Shown one piece after another: positions 41,348 to 52,965 of a DNA stretch of 64,000 nucleotides (position 1 is the first letter of the stretch; every line of letters starts with the position of its first letter). Below the pieces are notes generated by a model. The model worked only from the letters and a program-made list of their open reading frames with translations, was not told the DNA's origin and ran no database searches. The stretch comes from Spirodela intermedia. Its lineage: Eukaryota > Streptophyta > Magnoliopsida > Alismatales > Araceae. The DNA is taken from the NCBI GenBank assembly GCA_902729315.2, contig LR746276.1, forward strand, positions 5,582,669-5,646,668, given 5' to 3'. The position numbers and the translations under genes are program-made.

Positions 41348-41570
41348 ATCTCGTCTGTCTATTTTCTTTCTCTGCTGTTACCTACCGACATTATTACATA
41401 CCAATTCTACATAAAGAAAAAATTGCAATATGTTACCGGTGTGGACTCCATAAAAGACTACATATAGTAGAAGCCCCATACTTGATACTCGAGCCTTTAG
41501 GTCGACGGGTAGGTAACCCCATAGCCGGGCTCGCTCTCTGTCCAGTCCAGCTCCTAGCTTAGAATGGTTT

Positions 41571-41574
<4 letters not shown>

Positions 41575-41622
<48 letters not shown>
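41575..41622 (+). repeat. (CT)n microsatellite
   Basis: Uninterrupted (CT)n of about 45 bp immediately left of the 430-bp repeat copy at 41624. The second copy of that repeat is also preceded by a (CT)n tract (54480-54547), so the tract is part of the duplicated unit. Confidence 0.9.
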
Positions 41623-41623
<1 letters not shown>

Positions 41624-41625
<2 letters not shown>

Positions 41626-42050
41626 TCGTAATAGGCACAGTTTTCCGTGGGTATACGAAACCCAACGCACATCACCTGCTTGTGAGACCTCTTTCCGCGG
41701 ATTACCCATAAAGGTACCAGCTTTTTCCTCCGCCGGCGTGCGTACGTCTGAGGTCACCGAAGCTTTCGGACAGCCCCGGGAATCAAAGCAAGATCAGACG
41801 GCAACATTGAAACGTCAGATCATGATTCCCCAGGACAACCAATAGGGTTCCTCGATTGGATGGAATCCCAGGTGGGCCCATTAATGGTGTCCCTTCCGAG
41901 CACCTCGTTGACCGCATGTTCGAGCTTTTCCAGGGCCGGGCCCGGGCCTGTCGGGCCCGTGGCGACCATATTTTCTTGATACGACTTTTTTGATGTGAAA
42001 TTGTATACTTATGATTTATACATTATATTGCTTCCTGAGAAAATCGGATT
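41624..42050 (+). repeat. Flanking direct repeat R1, copy 1
   Basis: About 430 bp of nearly collinear sequence shared with 54548-54975. Shared blocks include GTGGGTATACGAAACCCAAC, GGCGTGCGTACGTCTGAGGT, CAGCCCCGGGAATCAAAGCA and TTGCTTCCTGAGAAAATC. No coding frame is conserved. The two copies bracket the duplicated peptide-gene block in the same orientation, 12.9 kb apart. Confidence 0.8.
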
Positions 42051-42135
42051 CCTGCTCTCCACCCCCCATAATTCCAACCAATATCAATATATATATATAT
42101 ATAAATATATGATTTTGGGTCATCCGAGGACTTTC

Positions 42136-42399
42136 ATATGATCTCGTTGATGGATTAGATGCCATAGATACTGTGATGGTAATCGCAAAATTAATATATT
42201 GGGTAGGCTAGTCATTGGGTTAAGTATTGATTTAAACAAAAAGGGAAGAGTTCTCACACGCTATAGGTTCAATGTCATACTGATTTTTTGCCTTGTGATC
42301 CATGGACGCTTTAACTCGTCCGCACTCGATAAATATTGATGTTGCAGTCCCACGATAATTACAACTATCTAGTGATACCCGAGAGAGAGAGAGGAAGAG

Positions 42400-42496
<97 letters not shown>

Positions 42497-42929
42497 TAGA
42501 TAGAGAGAGGAATCTTGCGTAAGCTTAGGAGATCATAAAAACTGCCGAGTTCCGTTCGTGTAGCGGTGGAGAAAGAATGAAGGAACCAGGTCGTATAGCA
42601 CGAGAGGGACGAGAATGTTTAGAACCGGTTAGCTCGCCCATTTCAAACAATAATATGACATTGCGTATATTCGAACCCACAGGGAGGTAGAGAGATCTCT
42701 TCCCATTCTCGAACTTGAGTTGACCATATTCCGGTCCACGTTAGGATCGGTTTAGGGGCGGGTGAGCACTAGAAGTAAAAGAGAAGATTATTTGAAGCAC
42801 ATACATGATAAGCCTACGGCGCTATCTCCTGGGCATCTATTACACAATATGATGCAATATAATCAAGTACTAGTTGATCTCGGGTAAATTCGAAGGAGTT
42901 GACCTGTCAACAAGTGAGAAATTTACAAC
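42136..42929 (+). repeat. Segmental repeat R2, copy 1
   Basis: Matches 47872-48625 in the same orientation: GTTGATGGATTAGAT, GCCTTGTGATCCATGGACGC, GATAAATATTGATGTTGCAG, TCTTGCGTAAGCTTAGGAGA, CACGTTAGGATCGGTTTAGG. It contains an expanded (GA)n/(GATA)n tract at 42381-42508 that is much shorter in the second copy. Non-coding. Confidence 0.85.
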
Positions 42930-43171
42930 GGCGAGGCGCCAGAACCCCTTCAACTCCGGGAGAGCTCGAACGCCAACGATCAACGGCCGGAGGCATCCTG
43001 TAACGAGTTTCAGTTTCGACGGGGGTTGGACGGGCACCTGAGACAACGCAGCACAAGCCGTCTCCGACAGAGATGAGGGGGAGCTTCCGAGTGTTGAAAG
43101 TATATTATGGGCCTCCGTCTCCGACATCCAAGAACTCCAAGTACATTATCAACCCGCCGCCTCTCGGGTAG
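42930..43171 (+). pseudogene. Broken secreted-peptide gene copy (family B) with internal inversion
   Basis: The + strand from 43062 encodes the C-terminal part of family B in frame to TAG 43169-43171 (FRVLKVYYGPPSPTSKNS, ending INPPPLG). The preceding 133 bp (42930-43062) is the middle of the same gene in opposite orientation: its minus strand reads GLCCVVSGARPTPVETETRY, then RMPPAVDRWRSSSPG. The signal-peptide part and the ATG are absent. Comparison with the intact copies at 49365 and 50454 shows the inversion directly. The gene cannot give the family protein. Confidence 0.85.
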
Positions 43172-45660
43172 CCCGGTCGACTCAGCTTTATCCCGCGCCG
43201 CCGCCGCCCGACGGTTTTCACTGGCAAAGACGAAGAAAAGAATGATCATATGGACCTGCTGGCCTCAGTCATGTTATTTATTCAGCAGTGATGTAGAACG
43301 CAATGATGTATTTTATTGAGTCATAGCCAAAATCCCTAAAAGCTTCATTCCTCTTTTGCTCATCATTTTCCTAAAGTCATCTTGACACGAGTAGCCAATC
43401 TGTAACGAAATAATTATCAAAAATCGAAGCCTATTTATGTTTTCTTTCCTAATACTCTTCATTGATGCTTTGTTCTCATTTGCAATCAATTGATGAAGGT
43501 AAAGGGAGTGAATAAAGAGAGAGAAACCAAACGATGATTAACTCTTAGCTCTTCAGGAGATTAAGTTTCGAGCTACATTTTTTAGGAAAAATACTTAAAA
43601 GAAGATAGTATTGTGCTTTAGTCTTTGTTGATTTTTAAATCAATAATTTATGTTGATAAAAATGAACATAATGATAAAACTGATATTGTATACCAAGGTT
43701 TGCTAAAAAAAACTCACCATAATTTGAGATAGCATGTAATGAAAAAGCAAAATTGTTCAACTCTTTTCGTATACGTTTAAGAAAGGGATTTAACCCATGA
43801 AAAAAAAGTTAATGCATAACCCAAGTATAATAAGACAAAAAAATAAAGAATATCATAAAGCCCAGAATATATTGACCATTTAGTCGTAATACTTGAAAGA
43901 ACTACGAATGATTAATCTCTGGTTGTTCTAAGCTCTTAAAATTTAAAATTCACATCCATATAAAATAATTAACCACTGCTCAGATTCTTAACTAACTTGA
44001 ACTCGAAATTCAATATTCTAAGAGCATTCATAATTAAACAAGGAATGTTGAGTTGTAAAGCATCTACATTCGAAACTTGCATTTGTATGCCCAAAAAGGA
44101 TTTTCAAATCTTCAAATCTATAAGGTTTTACATACATCTATAATTAACAAGGGTTGTTACTAATAAATTTCTACTGCTAAAAGTGTGCTAAACGTACACA
44201 ATAATGTTCAAATATTGAGAATCTAAAACTAATCAGTCTACCTAGAGCCTTTGATGTAGTGTTTAGACAAGGCAATGCCTTGAAGTTATGTTCGTAACCC
44301 AAGGGACAAGCTCATAAAAGATTAGAATATGTTGAGAGCCAAATCTAAGTTATTAAAAAATGTTAGATTATGATCTGTTTGCAAGAGTCAAATCATTTTT
44401 CCTATAATGACTAAAACCAAAAATTACCACAATTTTAATTCCCATGAAAAGACTAAGTCACCCGACCCCCCAATAGGTCCAATGAGACTGTGCAGGAACT
44501 GAAGGGTGGCATAAGCACATAATATACTATGTTACAAATTTCACACATTAAGTAATATATGTGATTTCATAGATTTAAGTAATATTTTCAATTTATATAA
44601 TAACTTATATTAGTATAGATTTCATGTGTATGTGTTGTGCTTTGTATACTAAATTGATCAATTATTGCTCTTATGTTTGAAACTTATGTTTCATAATGTA
44701 AATTATATATATAATATTATTAATCATAATAAATAATATTTAACAACATAATTATCATATACTATAACATCAAATCCCATATTTTTATACACCTCTCTAT
44801 TCTACAAGGTAGCTCCTTATATATTAAAATACAAAACTTGATACATTGGACTATTGTGTAAAAATACACTCAAAATATAAGGTTTCAAGCAATAAGCCAT
44901 TCACATACCACTCCTTTTCCTTTCTGTATCATCATTTTCTTATGATTATAACATATGTCATAGATTTTTTACCAATGTGTAAATTATCTAAAATATTTTT
45001 GATCAATCTCAAATTTATGGGAAACTTTTATGCATAAGTTATCTGCTTATGGAACAAATACTACACTGATCAAAATAACACAAAAATGACCCTTCTTCTA
45101 TCGATTGTTTTTTTTCAACCACAAAACTTATTTTGAGAATAAATCTCAACACTCTCTTCCTTTTTGAATTGATTCATATTGTTATCCATTTTAGACCAAG
45201 AGCCTCTACTTGTACAAAAGATTAGTCTACATCAATTTTTCCAAACAAGTCAATTAACACTCTTGTATAAGTAATACTCAACTAACATTGACACTTTTTT
45301 TTTCTTTACAATTAATTGTATACATTTTATCACTTTTGTACTCTATACACATATCTATCTATATCATTGAAGATTAATCCCAATATTTGAGAATTAATAA
45401 AAAGTGTAGACAATGAAAGTGGTGAATACCACATTACAAAAAAATGAAATCTTTTAAATTCATATTTTAAAAGGGTATAATTTCAACCAATAGTAAATAA
45501 ATGGAATTATGTTTACCTTCTTTCGTAAACTAATTGTAACATTGAACTCCATCCTAAATTGATGATAATAAATGCAAAATATTTTATTTATTTATATGAT
45601 AAATGATTTGATTTTAGTTCAGTATGTAGTCATAATCTATGTTAGGAATGGTTTATCATA
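43172..45660 (+). repeat. Segmental repeat R4, copy 1 (AT-rich)
   Basis: About 2.5 kb matching 50812-52965 in the same orientation, starting CCGGTCGACTCAGCTTTATC just after the family B stop codon. A third, partial copy lies at 46776-47860. It is AT-rich with no conserved frame. The blocks AAAAGCTTCATTCCTCTTTT, GCTCATCATTTTC and TTTCATGTGTATGTGTTGTG show the match. Confidence 0.85.
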
Positions 45661-46053
45661 GTACTATCCTCTCTTTGTTGTAGATCATTGTCATCATGTC
45701 ATCATCCACCATTGTCAAGTGACTGCTTTTGTCAGCATAAACTACTGATCACCGGTAGTGCCTAATGGCATTTTTAATTTTTCTATTAAATCATATTTTT
45801 TTTATATGATATAGTGCACATATTCACATATGATTTTTTTAATAATAATTTGTTTTATTTCCTTTTCGGATTATTTAAACCGGATCCTAAACTAGCCAAA
45901 CCCAGCCGGTAGATCGGACCCAATCATTTCCAAACCGCTTCGTATCTGCAAATCCGCTTCGCCACCGTTATATATTTTAAAGAGCTGTATACTCCGTTGC
46001 ATTTCCCAGTGTGAGCCAGCTCCTCCGTCTCCTTCGGCGGCACGTGCGTTGCT

Positions 46054-46490
46054 ATGGCTGATTTGGCGGTCCCCTCCTCTGCCGAGAGGTGCCGCTTCCC
46101 AGCGAAAGCTGCCGCCCCGGCCCTGCTATGCTTCGTCGTCCTCTTCCTCACTCTCTCGGTGATCTCTGGGACGGCAAGGTCCCTAGGTAAGCCCTTTTAT
46201 TCTCCTGCACCGTTTGCGTCTCTCTCTGGGAGCCCTTCGGAACATGAAGGATCATCCACCATATGTTTGTAGAATTTCTTGAGGGAGAACTGACCTCATT
46301 CTCGAGCCCGGACTCTTTGCCCATGCTCGCCCTCAGACAATGTTTCTATGCGGTGTTCGAAGTCTCTTCAGGGGGCGAGAAGATGAGAAGGTCTTTGGCC
46401 AGCAAGCCAAAGCCATTGCTACCCGCCTCTGCCACGAGCAGAGCAAAGTCTTTGCTCTACCAGTCGCCGCTGCCGCCTCCTTCAGCTTAA
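46054..46490 (+). CDS. Candidate secreted-peptide precursor, family A (intact copy)
   Basis: Two exons, 46054-46186 and 46372-46490 (GT-AG, phase 1), give 83 aa; not recognised as a named family. A basic leader (MADLAVPSSAERCRFPAK) is followed by a strong hydrophobic core (ALLCFVVLFLTLSVISGTA, about 23-41), fitting a signal peptide cut after the SGTA-R region. A short mature part GGEKMRRSLASKPKPL ends LLYQSPLPPPSA. The exon 2 frame is preferred because the duplicated copy at 53.9 kb keeps it with mostly in-frame changes (GGEKMRRSLGSKPKPSPP ... VYHAPPPPPSA), stopping at the same place. TATATA at 45969-45974 lies 80 bp before the ATG. Small size, one intron and a Pro-rich C-terminus after Tyr resemble plant signalling-peptide precursors; function is not known. 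Confidence 0.6.
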
Positions 46491-46775
46491 GATCGACGGG
46501 AACGACTCAGCGGCACGTCTCACGATTCCAGCTCCACAAATTCCCTTTAATAAAATAGTAGTAGTACACTGCGCCCGTCGCTCTGAATTGAGCCGGGAAT
46601 AACGTTAACGTTAAACTACGCCTGTGTTCTCGGCGGCAGGCCAACGATTCAGGAGGTAGCTGCGGAGGTAGCTGCTTCTGAGGAGCGTCGAAAGTGTAGA
46701 CAATGAAAGTGTAGACATGACTCAGGAGGTAGCTGGAGATAGCTGCGTCTGAAGTATCTTCTTGTGGGTGTCGAA

Positions 46776-47860
46776 GAGAATGATCACATTATGATGTAGA
46801 ACATAATGATTTTTGATTGACAAATAGCTACAAGTCCTAAATACTTAATTTCCTCTTTTGCTCATCATTTTCCTAAAGTTATGCTGACCCGAGTACCCAA
46901 TATGTGACAGGATAAATAAAAATCAAAGCCTACAAGCACCTTTTTTCTTGATTTACTTCCTAATACTATTCACTGGTCCTTTGTTCCTATTTACAATTAG
47001 TTAAATATGAAATGACAACTCTTGGACGATGGTAAGGGCGTCAAGAGAGATAAGAGAAACCAAATGACGATTAACTATTAGTTATCCGGTATTTTACTTT
47101 TCGTACTAGATTCTTGAGGATAAGTATTTTAAAAATATTATACTTCTTTAGTGTTGATTGATTTTTGAGTTAATAATGATTGATGTTTATAAAAAGAGTA
47201 AGATGATAAAAATCATGTTTTGTATCATCATAGTATTAAGTTCTTAATGATGTTGATATTATATAAAAGCTTTGCAAAATAATCTCAACATAATTTGAGA
47301 GAAAAATTTATCGTTCCACTCTATCTGTATACTTTTAACAAAAGGATCTAACGTATGGAAAAAAATCATTATTATAAGGCAAGTGCTATAAGGTAGTAAC
47401 AATAAGTAAGAAGACCATAAAACTGATGAATATATTGACCATTTAGGGGTAATAGTCAAAAAAAATATTAATAATTGATTCACTTTACGATTTATCTAAG
47501 CTCATAAGATTTAGAAGTCAGATCCATATAAAAGAACTAACATCTGCCCAAGATATTTCTTTAACTCACTTGAACAAAAAAAATAATATTCTAAGAGCAT
47601 TCATTCGAAAAGAAGGTATGTTGAGTTGTAAAGCTTCTACATTCAAGGCTGGCATCTAGTTGTCCAAAAAGGACTTTCAATCTTCAAATCTGTAAGGCTT
47701 CACATACATCTATCATTAACAAGGGTTATCACTAATAAATTTATACCACAAAAAGTGTGATAAACGTACAGAAAAATTCTTATAATTTGAGAATCTACAA
47801 CTAATGAGCTAAAATCGGTCTATCTAGAGCCAAATGTATGCAAATTTACAAAAACTTGAT
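46776..47860 (+). repeat. Segmental repeat R4, partial third copy
   Basis: Corresponds to about 43225-44252 of R4 copy 1 (GATGTAGAACATAATGA, CTCTTTTGCTCATCATTTTC, AAGGCTTCACATACATCTAT, CTACAACTAATGAGC), in the same orientation but more diverged than the other two. It lies between the family A gene and R2 copy 2. Non-coding. Confidence 0.75.
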
Positions 47861-47871
47861 AGGGCTATCGT

Positions 47872-48110
47872 ATGACCTTGTTGATGGATTAGATCTCATA
47901 GATATTGTGATGGAAAACACAACTAAAATATTGAGTAGACTAGTCATTGGGTGAAGTATTGATTTAAACAAAAACGGAAGAGTTATCACACGCTATAGGT
48001 ACAATGTCATACTTATTTTTTGCCTTGTGATCCATGGACGCTTTCACTCGTCTGCACTCGATAAATATTGATGTTGCAGTCCCATGATAATTACAACTAT
48101 CTAGTGATAC

Positions 48111-48146
<36 letters not shown>

Positions 48147-48625
48147 TCTTGCGTAAGCTTAGGAGATCATAAAAACTGCCGAGTTCCGTTGGCAGGGTTG
48201 GAGAAAGAAGGAAGGAACCAGGTCGTATAGCACGAGAGGGACGAGAATGCCGCCGAGTGAGGGAGGACAGGGAGAAAGGAAAACCTTTGATAACAACCGG
48301 TTAGGTATCCCTTTTCAAACAAGAATGTGAGAACGCGTATATTCGGACCATCACAGATGTAGAGAGATCTCTTCCCATCCTCGAACTTGAGTTGACCATA
48401 TTCTGGTCCACGTTAGGATCGGTTTAGGGGCGGGTGAACACTAAATTCTCGCCTTATAAGTAAAAGATAAGATCATATGAAGCACATACATGATAATTCT
48501 ACAGCCCCATCTCCTAGGCATCTACCTATGCAGTGTGTATAATATGATGGAATGAAATCAAGGTTTAGTTGATATCGTGTAAATTGGAAGGAGTTGACCT
48601 GCCAACACGTGAGAAATTTACAAGA
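47872..48625 (+). repeat. Segmental repeat R2, copy 2
   Basis: Second copy of the segment at 42136-42929. It opens the second duplicated unit and leads directly into the family B tandem pair. Confidence 0.85.
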
Positions 48626-48649
48626 ATAACACTTTGCAGATTATGTTGA

Positions 48650-50812
48650 AGCCAAATTGATCTATTTGATGCGTCCTTTTCTATGATGTTCCAAATTTAC
48701 AAGAGAAGGTATCCATTTTGAAGCCTTTTACTACGTCATGCTGAAGTATTTATTTCATTTGATTTGATAAATTGTGTATCACTGACACATGATCAATGTC
48801 AAACATCTATTAAATTATTTCTTGTGATATTTCTCTATTTCAGATTTCAAAAAAAGATGATACTGTTTCCTCGACTTCAACTTTCCTATCTGAACGCCAG
48901 AAAAGAACAGTTGACTCTTTCGAAACAGCCAAATGTGCAAGCCTGCAGCTGTTTTCAAGGTCTTGACTAGCCCGTAATTGTTAGTGGAGGAGAGCGAGGA
49001 CCCGCCGGCATCCTGAAGTGATTGTCGTAATGTCATTTGAAGACGTTAGACAGCTGCCATGGCATCTCTGCCAATACATTGAAGTTAATCTGCGCTTGAC
49101 AGATTTAATTTTATTTTTAAAAGTAGAATAATATATATTTTTTAAAATAACCTTTACATATTACCAATGCGTGGAAAAGAAAACTGGAGAGAAAACGCGT
49201 GGTGGACCTGATTAATGGAAGAGTCAAGATCTACCATTCGTCAAAAATCAACTCCTCATGGTCTTGGCGAGAATGTTGCGGCAACTGAGTAGGAACTCGT
49301 CAATATAAGGATGGAAAAACTCGCCGAACTCCATCGCCTTCCGTGGGGAAGCACCGCGTGAACCATGGGCTCCTCTGCTACCTTCTTTCCCCTCCCCGTT
49401 GGAAGACACCGTCGGCCCGTTTCCCTCGCCGCAACACTCGTCGCTGCCATTCTCATACTCGACGGCTTGTGCTGCGTTGTCTCAGGTGCCCGTCCAACCC
49501 CCGTCGAAACTGAAACTCGTTACAGGATGCCTCCGGCCGTTGATCGTTGGCGTTCGAGCTCTCCCGGAGATAAAGGGGTTCAGGCTAGAGAGATGCCGGA
49601 GTTTCCGACAGAGACGAGGGAGAGATTCCGAGTTTTGAAAGAATACTATGGGCCTCCATCTCCGAAACCCGCGCCCCCCAAAATCATTCGCAGCTCAGAA
49701 CCAAACTGATCTATTTGATGTGTCTTTTTTAATGACGTTTTCAAATTTACTACGAAGGTGTCCAATTTGAAGTCATTCATGATATCACGTTAAAGAATTT
49801 GGTTTCCTTCGTCGATAAATATTTATTTCATTTTGATTTTATGCATTGTATATCATGACAGATGGCAAACACCTATGAAATTATTTAATGTGCTGGTTTT
49901 CTACTTCGGCCTTTTAATTTGCGTTGTCCCATTTCCACGACGTTAACTCTCCTTTGTGAACACGAGACACGAACAGTTGAATCTTTCTAAGCTGACAAAT
50001 AAGCAAGCCTGCGGTTGCTTACAAAGTCTTGACCAGTCCGAAATTATCAAAGAAGGCCAGTGAGGAACCCTCGCCATCCTGACGTCTTGGTCGTAAGGTC
50101 ATTTCACACGTCGACAAGAGCGGCCATCTCAATGCTGCCCAAACATTGTAGTCGATCTGCAGTAGACCGCAAATAGTGTTGAAAAGAGGAAGCTCGTTAA
50201 AAGGAGGATAATATATTTTCAAATAATAATATTTACCTTTTTTCATATAATTAATTTCTCCGGATAAGAAAACTGGAGAGAAAACGCGGGGTGGACCTGA
50301 TTAATGGAAGAGTCAAGATCTACCATTCTTCAAAAATCAACTCCTCATGGTCTTGGCGAGAATGTTGCGGCAACTGAGTAGGAACTCGTCAATATAAAGA
50401 TGGAAAAACTCGCCGAACTCCATCGCCTTCCGTGGGGAAGCACCGCGTGAACCATGGGCTCCTCTGCTACCTTCTTTCTCCTCCCCGTTGGAAGACACCA
50501 TCGGCCCGTTTCCCTCGCCGCAACACTCGTCGCTGCCATTCTTATACTCGACGGCTTGTGCTGCGTTGTCTCAGGTGCCCCGCTAACCCCCGTCGAAACT
50601 GAAACTCGTTACAGGATGCCTCCGGTCGTTGATCGTTGGCGTTCGAGCTCTCCCAGAGCTGAAGGGGTGGTTCTAGCTAGAGGGCTGGCGGAGTTTCCGA
50701 CAGAGTTGAAGGGGAGCGTCCGAGTGCTTAAAGATAATTATGGGCCTCTATCTCCGATATCCAAAACCCCCTCCAACTTTTTCTTCTTGATCAAACCGCC
50801 GCCTCCCGGGTA
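48650..50812 (+). repeat. 1.09-kb tandem duplication carrying the family B genes
   Basis: Two head-to-tail units, about 48650-49735 and 49735-50812. Each starts near CTGATCTATTTGATG and ends with a family B gene. Similarity is uneven: the first half is clearly diverged, while the last 400 bp around the promoter and signal-peptide codons (49180-49590 and 50270-50680) are almost identical. Confidence 0.85.
49365..49709 (+). CDS. Candidate secreted-peptide precursor, family B copy 1
   Basis: Single exon of 114 aa; family not recognised. TATAAGG (49304-49310) lies about 60 bp before the ATG. A basic N-terminal stretch (LPVGRHRRP) precedes a hydrophobic core (VSLAATLVAAILILDGLCCV, about 19-38) with likely cleavage after VSGA. 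The mature part runs PTPVETETRYRMPP, DRWRSSSP, then FRVLKEYYGPPSPKPAPP, ending SSEPN. An acidic residue next to Tyr (EYY) before a Pro/Ser-rich end recalls tyrosine-sulphated, hydroxyprolinated plant peptides, but no known peptide motif (CLE, CEP, PSK, RGF, IDA) is seen. It is nearly identical to the copy at 50454 for the first 65 residues and diverges sharply after that. Confidence 0.6.
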   Translation: MGSSATFFPLPVGRHRRPVSLAATLVAAILILDGLCCVVSGARPTPVETETRYRMPPAVDRWRSSSPGDKGVQAREMPEFPTETRERFRVLKEYYGPPSPKPAPPKIIRSSEPN

Positions 50813-50813
50813 G
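50454..50813 (+). CDS. Candidate secreted-peptide precursor, family B copy 2
   Basis: Single exon of 119 aa, tandem paralogue of 49365-49709; TATAAAGA at 50393-50400. The signal region is the same (two replacements in the first 42 residues), followed by PLTPVETETRYRMPPVVDRW. The C-terminal half differs: a two-residue insertion near ARGLAEFP, then VRVLKDNYGPLSPISKTP and an end in IKPPPPG. The shared core is RVLK, two residues, YGP, any residue, SP. The PPPPG end resembles the broken copy at 43.1 kb (PPPLG), whereas copy 1 ends differently, so copy 1 probably lost the ancestral C-terminus. Function unknown. Confidence 0.6.
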   Translation: MGSSATFFLLPVGRHHRPVSLAATLVAAILILDGLCCVVSGAPLTPVETETRYRMPPVVDRWRSSSPRAEGVVLARGLAEFPTELKGSVRVLKDNYGPLSPISKTPSNFFFLIKPPPPG

Positions 50814-52965
50814 GCCGGTCGACTCAGCTTTATCCTACGCCGCCGCCGCCCGACGGTTGCCACTGGCAAAGAGGAAGAAACGAATGATCGCTGGCCCCCA
50901 GTCATGCTATTTATTCAGCAATGATGTAGAGCGCAATGATAAATTTTATTGAATAATAGCCAAAACCCTAAAAGCTTCATTCCTCTTTTGCTCATCATTT
51001 TCGTAAAGTCATCTTGACACGAGTGGCCAATCTGTAACAAAAAAATTATCAAAAATCAAAGTCTACAAGCACCTTTTATTTATTTTCTTTCTAAGTACAC
51101 TTCATCGAAACTTTGTTCTAATTTACAATTACTTGAATATAAAGTAGCAAAACTTTGACGATGGTAGAGGGAGTGAATATAGAGAGAGAAACCAAATGAT
51201 GATTAACTCTTAGTGTTTCAGTCAATTAAGTTTCTAATCAAATTCTTGAGGACAAATATTTAAAATATGATAGTCATGTCCTTTACTCTCTGTTGATTTT
51301 TCAATCATTAATGATTTCTATTGATACAATGAATGTAATGAAAAAATTGATATTTTGTATCATCATGGTATTAACTTGTTAATAATGTTGACATTGTATA
51401 CCAAGGTTTGCTAAAAAAAACTCACCATAATTTGAGATAACATGTGATTGCGCAACTATTTTTGTATACTTTTAAAAAAGGGATTTAACCCATGAAAAAA
51501 AAAATGTATAAACCAAGTGAAAGGAGAAAAAAGAAGAAAGAATATCATAAAACCCAGAATGTATTGAACATTTAGCCGTAATGGTTGAAAGAAATATGAA
51601 TGGTTAATCTACGGTTGTTCTAAGCTCTTAAAATTTAAAAGCCACATCCATATAAAATAATTAATCTCAGACCACGTTTTTTTAACTAACTCATCAAACA
51701 TAATTCACCCGACCCCCTATTGGGTCCAGTTAGGCTGTATAGGAACCAAGAGGGGGGGGGGGGGGGGGGGGGGGACATGAATTACTCTTATCCCTTAATA
51801 ATGCAAAATATATGTCATAATGGCATGTAAGGGTAACATCTTGGGATGTTAAAGGTTTCACATCTTGAGATATGTGGTTTCATATGTTAAGTAATATTTT
51901 CAATTTATGTACTAACTTATATCAGTCTAGATTTCATGTGTATGTGTTGTGCTTGATATAGTAAATTGTTCAATTATTGGTCTTATGTTTGATTAGTTTC
52001 CTAATGTAAATTATATATCTATTCCAATATTATTATTCAAATGAAATAAAAAGTTCACATCATAATTATCATATAGCATAACATCAAGCCCCATCTTTTA
52101 ATACACTTCTCTATTCTACAAGATAGCTCTTTATATGTTAAGACTTGATATATTGGACTATTGTCTAACAATACACTAAAATATAAGGCTTTGAATAATA
52201 TGCCAGTCACATACCGCTCCTTTTCCTTTTTGTATCCTCATTTTCTTACGACTAGAACTCATGTTCTTAGATTTTTTTTACGTATGTGTAAGTTATCTAA
52301 AATGCTTTTGATCAATGTCAAAATTATGAGAAACTTTTATGCATAAGTTATCAACTAATGCAATAAATATTATGATCAAAAAGCACAAAATGGTGTTTCT
52401 ATCATTGATAGTTTTTGTCAATTTCAATAACTATTTTGAGAATAAATATCAACTGGCTTATCCCTTTTTACTTGATTCATATTGCTCTTTTTTAGACAAA
52501 GAGCCTCTACTTGTACACAAGTTTCGTTGATATTAATTTTTCAAAATTAGTCAAATAACGCTCTTATATAATATAATGCTCAACTAACATTGACACTACT
52601 ACTTCTTTCATTACAATTAAGGTTATATATATGATGAGTTATGTATTCCTTCTTTATAGATATATTATTCTATTTTTACCATTGAAGATAAACCCAAAAA
52701 TATCAGAATTGACATTAATTGCAAGCAATGCATGTGGTGAACATCACATTTACAAAAAACTGAAATAATTTATATTTAAAAAAGGTATAATTTCAACCAA
52801 GAGTAAATAATGGCAATATGTATACCTTCTTTATTCAATATCATTTTAATATTTTACTCCATCCGAAATTAGCGAAAATACATATATTATCTTCTTTATT
52901 ATTTTATTTAAATGATAAATGGTTTAATTTTAGTTCAATCATTAGTTATAATCTCTATTAGGAAG
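50814..52965 (+). repeat. Segmental repeat R4, copy 2, with poly-G run
   Basis: Matches 43172-45660. It contains an uninterrupted run of 23 G (51752-51774) where copy 1 has only GAAGGGTGG, so the homopolymer arose after the duplication, or is a sequencing artefact. It ends abruptly at TCTCTATTAGGA, where the family A remnant begins. Confidence 0.85.

Noticed and set aside
42870-43127. Minus ORF whose middle (TACAALSQVPVQPPSKLKLV) also occurs in a plus ORF at 49399-49638
   Set aside because: It looked like a conserved second protein, but it is the +1 frame of the family B peptide gene. It appears conserved because the DNA was duplicated recently, and appears inverted because of the micro-inversion.
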